Source: Sipunculus nudus
Taxonomy: Eukaryota; Annelida; Sipuncula; Golfingiida; Sipunculidae
Length of the DNA stretch: 64,000 nucleotides
Direction of reading: 5' to 3'
Assembly (NCBI GenBank): GCA_026874595.1
Contig: CM049316.1
Coordinates: 67,108,676 to 67,172,675 of the forward strand
Shown: in pieces, positions 60,765 to 64,000 of the stretch
How positions within the stretch are numbered: position 1 is the first letter of the stretch
Layout: each line of letters starts with the position of its first letter
Made by a program: the position numbers and the translations under genes
Notes under the pieces: generated by a model
What the model was told of the DNA's origin: nothing
Database searches by the model: none
The model's input: only the letters and a program-made list of their open reading frames with translations

Positions 60765-61124
60765 TTTAGCAGTTGTCACTTGCAAGTGATTTGCATGAGG
60801 TTCTCACTGCAAAATTAGTAGCACCATGATCTTAGCCATTCAATGACAGTGACCGTGATACAACTTAAATAAACAGACAACAAGCTAACAATCTGTAATG
60901 AAAACACTGCCTGACACTCAAAATATATCTAGGAATAACAGTTGCAAATCTGAGACCAACCAAACGGTAGGACGGCGGACATGTGGATGTCGCCATGTTT
61001 GCGCCTACTGGGGACCCAAAAAACCAACCAAACGTGCTTCTAAGATCGTCACATCGTAATAACATTCGTTCGGGAGCTACAAAAGGCATAATTTATAACA
61101 AAACAGATCGTCTGCTACACTTAC

Positions 61125-61255
61125 CTGATCGGTGAAGTCTGCAAGCACGGGATAAATCACGATCGATGGATCTGGGAGTTCTGCAGCAGAGTTTTGAGCT
61201 GGCTCAGTGCATGTCGAATACAGACTGGTGTTTACTCATAACGCGTACCAATTGG
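61125..61255 (-). other. Probable non-coding first exon of the RRM/zinc-finger gene
   Basis: The minus strand has a strong donor, GATCAG|GTAAGTG, at 61125/61124, the right position for a 5' UTR exon joined to the 19-nt leader at 53514. The stretch is richer in GC and CpG than its surroundings. A CCAATTGG motif lies at 61248-61255 on the upstream side. I see no TATA box, and the transcription start is a guess. Confidence 0.42.
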
Positions 61256-61730
61256 ACTGGTATCTTCCTCATTAATGTACAACCACCCTGCATTTCGCTT
61301 TTTTTCTGATTTCTCGGAGCCTCAGGAGATCGCGATTTTCATTACGGCTTTAATGAAACTTCATCATTAATCAACTTTGGCATTTTTATGGTCGGTAGTC
61401 AGTTGGTCTCGTTACGCAGGGAAAAGGATATTAATTTTCACCAGGTGTGAGCCCCGGCAGGTGAAAAAAATGTTAATTACCTTGACAGGCGAACAGCGTC
61501 ATGGTTTCTAAGTCTACGATAACATGAAGTACAAGTTGTACAGACTACAAATTTAATGCTGTCACACTTCTATATGGATTAATGTGTCCATAATGTCTTA
61601 TATTTGATGATTAAATTTTATAAATAAACATTTTGATTCAGAATTTTATTTTAAAAAATCAAAATAAATGAAGATCGCACCTGAAGTATGACTGTAGGCC
61701 TTATCACAACATTCGTGTATATATATGCAG

Positions 61731-61731
<1 letters not shown>

Positions 61732-61791
<60 letters not shown>
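61732..61791. repeat. (AT)n microsatellite
   Basis: About 30 AT units. Confidence 0.95.
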
Positions 61792-61792
<1 letters not shown>

Positions 61793-61992
61793 CGCGGTTA
61801 ATTACCAAAACGGCATTTGATTTTTTTTTTGTCAAATTTCAAAGTCAAAATGTCAATTTAATACACTGAATAAGCACTGATTTATAGGATTATATCGAGG
61901 ATGGTTCGTTTTTATGTCAATAATCAACTAAGCAGTTGCGATTGTAGTTCAATAGGTGCAAACAAACGATTATTTGTATACAATGGCGGAAC

Positions 61993-62007
61993 GGGGGGGG
62001 GGGGGGG
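61993..62007 (+). repeat. poly(G) tract
   Basis: Fifteen G. Confidence 0.9.
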
Positions 62008-62030
62008 TCCGAAGCCGCACCTCCCTTTTT

Positions 62031-62990
62031 ATTTAGCCTTTTTATTTTCTTAGATTTTATAGGGAAACAGCTAAAAAAAACTTTAAAAATTTTCTTCTCC
62101 GAAACCGCCAGCCAGATTGTCCAATATTTCACAAAACTGATTCCTGGAACATCTCTCTAAAATTTGTTCGAATGGTTCCAGTTTTGGCCGAGTTACAGGA
62201 GGTTGAACTTAATCATCTGTCCAGAAAAGCACACTAAAATTAAAATCTCAGAAACGGCTGGAGCTATCATCACCAAATGTTATGCCAATGTTTGTCACAT
62301 AAGTAATATCTGAAAATGAGGTATCGGTGGTGCCACCAACATTGAACTTTTTTTTTTTTACAAGCCAAAATGTAATTTTAGACTCTTCTAGCTTATACAT
62401 TGCTTTATGATGAAACTGTTCAGCTGATTGGTTTAAACTTTACAGGAATTATTCTATGGTAGGGTTCTGCCAGTTTTATAAGAATAGATTGGGTAAACGC
62501 AGCTTTAAAAAAGCAGTGTAGCCAATTGAAAAAGGCTTTCAGTGTTTGAAAACAGATTTTACAACATGCCAAGTTTCAACATGCCAAGTCAAGAGGTCAG
62601 TTCAACCAGGTGAGGTCCAGACATCACCATTGCAACTGACCTGGCTCTGTCTGGTGTCTAAACGATGTGTCTAGACGTCTAGAATGCCCAGATTAGAACT
62701 AGTTGAACTATGTCTTTCTTCAACTGTTTGAAAAAAACTTGGTTTGCATTTTTAGCGAATCTGTGAGCTTATGCGATGGTGTGGCGTCGTCCGTCGTTCG
62801 TCGTGCGTCATAGCTATCCCAAAAAGGACTAGAGCTAGCATCACCAATTTTTTTTTTGCAAAAAATAGTCATCTAAAAAAGCATACCGGATTTTGCTTAT
62901 TTCGTAGCTAACTGCATTTTCTTAGATTTTATAGGGAAAAGCTGAAAAACATTTTAAAATGTTCTTCTCCGAAACCATGCTGCCAAATTG
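62031..62990 (-). mobile_element. Family H HINE-like remnant
   Basis: Core words TTTTCTTAGATTTTATAGGG and CTTCTCCGAAACC occur at 62045 and again at 62919. GGTGGTGCCACC is at 62326-62337. A GTCY-type simple repeat (CGTCGTCCGTCGTTCGTCG) at 62788-62806 is preceded by a decayed TTTTTAGC...GAGCTTATG hairpin. The simple repeat is in the complementary orientation to A-D, so the element lies on the minus strand. Confidence 0.6.
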
Positions 62991-63239
62991 TCCGTTCATC
63001 TGTCCAAGTATAACCTCCCTGCAAAAAGAACATATCAGAAATATCCTAGTTTTAAATGTCCTAGTCCAAAACGTGCAGGTCCAAAACGTCCATTTTGCTG
63101 AAATCATAATGACTAAGGTAGATATGCAGGACATAAGAGGATCAATATTAAATTTTAAAAATAAACCTCCATTCATGTATACAGCCATTGGGTTCTCATT
63201 AGACCTGCATGTAGGCCTTGTTTAGGGTTTCAAACCAAA

Positions 63240-63350
63240 TTTATCGACCTGGATCCCCTCCTTTCCCGGACCAGAGGACCTATATTAAGGGTTTCTTTTA
63301 GTCTTCCTGGGTTGGACTCACCCCTTTCAAAAATCCTGGATCTGATCCTG
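63240..63350 (-). mobile_element. Family K fragment, second copy
   Basis: GGGTTGGACTCACCCCTTTC and AATCCTGGATCTGATCCTG are the reverse complement of the start of the fragment at 27564. Confidence 0.5.
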
Positions 63351-63544
63351 ATAAATAAATACCAACATGGAAAAATCATCTTTTCTGGAGAAAACATATT
63401 ATTCATTTTCAGATGATGTATAAGAAATCACATGACTTTTCGAGTAATTACCGGTCATTGATCAGTTTGTTAATTACAGTAATCATAAAACTACATCATA
63501 ACACGACCAATTCTGTTTCATATGCTGTAAAAATGAGGCATAAG

Positions 63545-63800
63545 ATATATATATTTGTGTGAATGTGTGTGTTTGTTCACAAAATAACTCGCGCAATCAT
63601 GTAATCGTGTAAATTTTAGTGTGGACCTGGAACATGATGCGGATTCAGAAACGTCGTCAACGAATATTAAAATAATAAAGTCACTAATGTACAAATTAAC
63701 CTGGGAATATGGGCCGAATAAGTGCATGAGTACCAACGCGGGTTTGGGAGCAACCCACATTAAGGATCCCCACATGGCGAAGGCTGCATGGCGTTTCTTA
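63545..63800 (+). mobile_element. Family J repeat copy 3
   Basis: GTGTGTTTGTTCACAAAATA, ACTCGCGCAATCATG and CTGGGAATATGGGCC match J1 and J2. The end GGCGAAGGCTGCATGGCGTT is a decayed form of the J/G 3' end. Confidence 0.55.
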
Positions 63801-64000
63801 GACTGTAGAATTATAGTTTTGCAATGAGAATATTATCCGTAAATAAGTGTATACGGATTGCCGTATGAATTTATCCGCAAGTCCATTGATTCTGTCACTG
63901 ATTTGTCCTAATGCGGCATACCTGTAGAGGGGCCATATCGGGAAGAAACACAGATTTTTAAATAAAGTGCCAAAGATTAAATCTAGTTAACCGTCTCATT

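Larger units (their letters stand above)
54781..61124. other. Intron 1, no gene recognised
   Basis: Contains the interleaved inverted repeats at 55463-55549 and a C-run at 60750-60764. A minus-strand frame with AAC-ATG-GCG near 61012 sits close to the first exon. The rest is AT-rich. Confidence 0.45.
61256..62030. other. Upstream flank of the gene
   Basis: Possible promoter region for the minus-strand gene, then an (AT)n microsatellite (61732-61791) and a G-run (61993-62007). No core promoter motif can be assigned. Confidence 0.35.

Overview
This is a 64-kb piece of AT-rich animal nuclear DNA, most likely from a bivalve mollusc or another lophotrochozoan. The organism call rests on two things. 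One protein-coding gene has long introns and canonical GT-AG splice sites, so this is not bacterial DNA. The window is also full of dispersed elements built like the 'pearl' / Helentron-associated (HINE) repeats known from bivalves: tandem core repeats, an ACGG-type simple repeat, then a terminal hairpin. No bacterial, viral, rRNA, tRNA or CRISPR feature was recognised.

One gene fills most of the window on the minus strand. A probable non-coding first exon lies near 61.1-61.25 kb. Six coding exons follow at 53495-53240 (start ATG at 53495), 43575-43383, 20103-19889, 19285-19160, 18433-18285 and 9017-8817 (stop TGA at 8819-8817). All intron phases agree and the joined frame is 379 residues. 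In order, the protein has an hnRNP C/RALY-type RRM, a Met/Asn repeat, a basic Gly/Met/Pro/Gln linker, a CCHC zinc finger and a C2H2 zinc finger that both resemble the N-terminal fingers of BCL11A/B, and an acidic tail. I infer a nuclear RNA- or chromatin-associated protein. The RRM plus BCL11-type finger combination is the most interesting protein-level observation.

The introns (about 7.6, 9.7, 23.3, 0.6, 0.7 and 9.3 kb) hold nearly all the repeats. Intron 6 (9-18 kb) carries a large family-A element with a hAT-like insertion, then a family-B element with five ~180-bp core units and a family-D element inside or joined to it. Intron 3 (20-43 kb) starts with a (TA)n tract right at the splice acceptor, then a GC-rich segment and a ~7-kb repeat-poor block. 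Beyond these are elements K, A3, C1/D2, a tandem pair of fold-back elements F1-F2 with A2 nested in F1, and element G. Introns 2 and 1 carry C2, F3, J copies and a small TA-flanked MITE. Downstream of the gene (1-8.8 kb) I see three small inverted-repeat elements and no second gene. Upstream (61.3-64 kb) is decayed repeat sequence.

The strongest non-coding pattern is that families A, B and D, unrelated in most of their sequence, all end in a hairpin of exactly 29 nt flush against an A-run. In A and B the outer arm of that hairpin is an inverted copy of a motif about 25 nt from the 5' end. Families A, C and D also share the perfect palindrome GGTGGCGCCACC in their cores. This points to one trans-acting machinery that recognises structure; no autonomous copy is present here.
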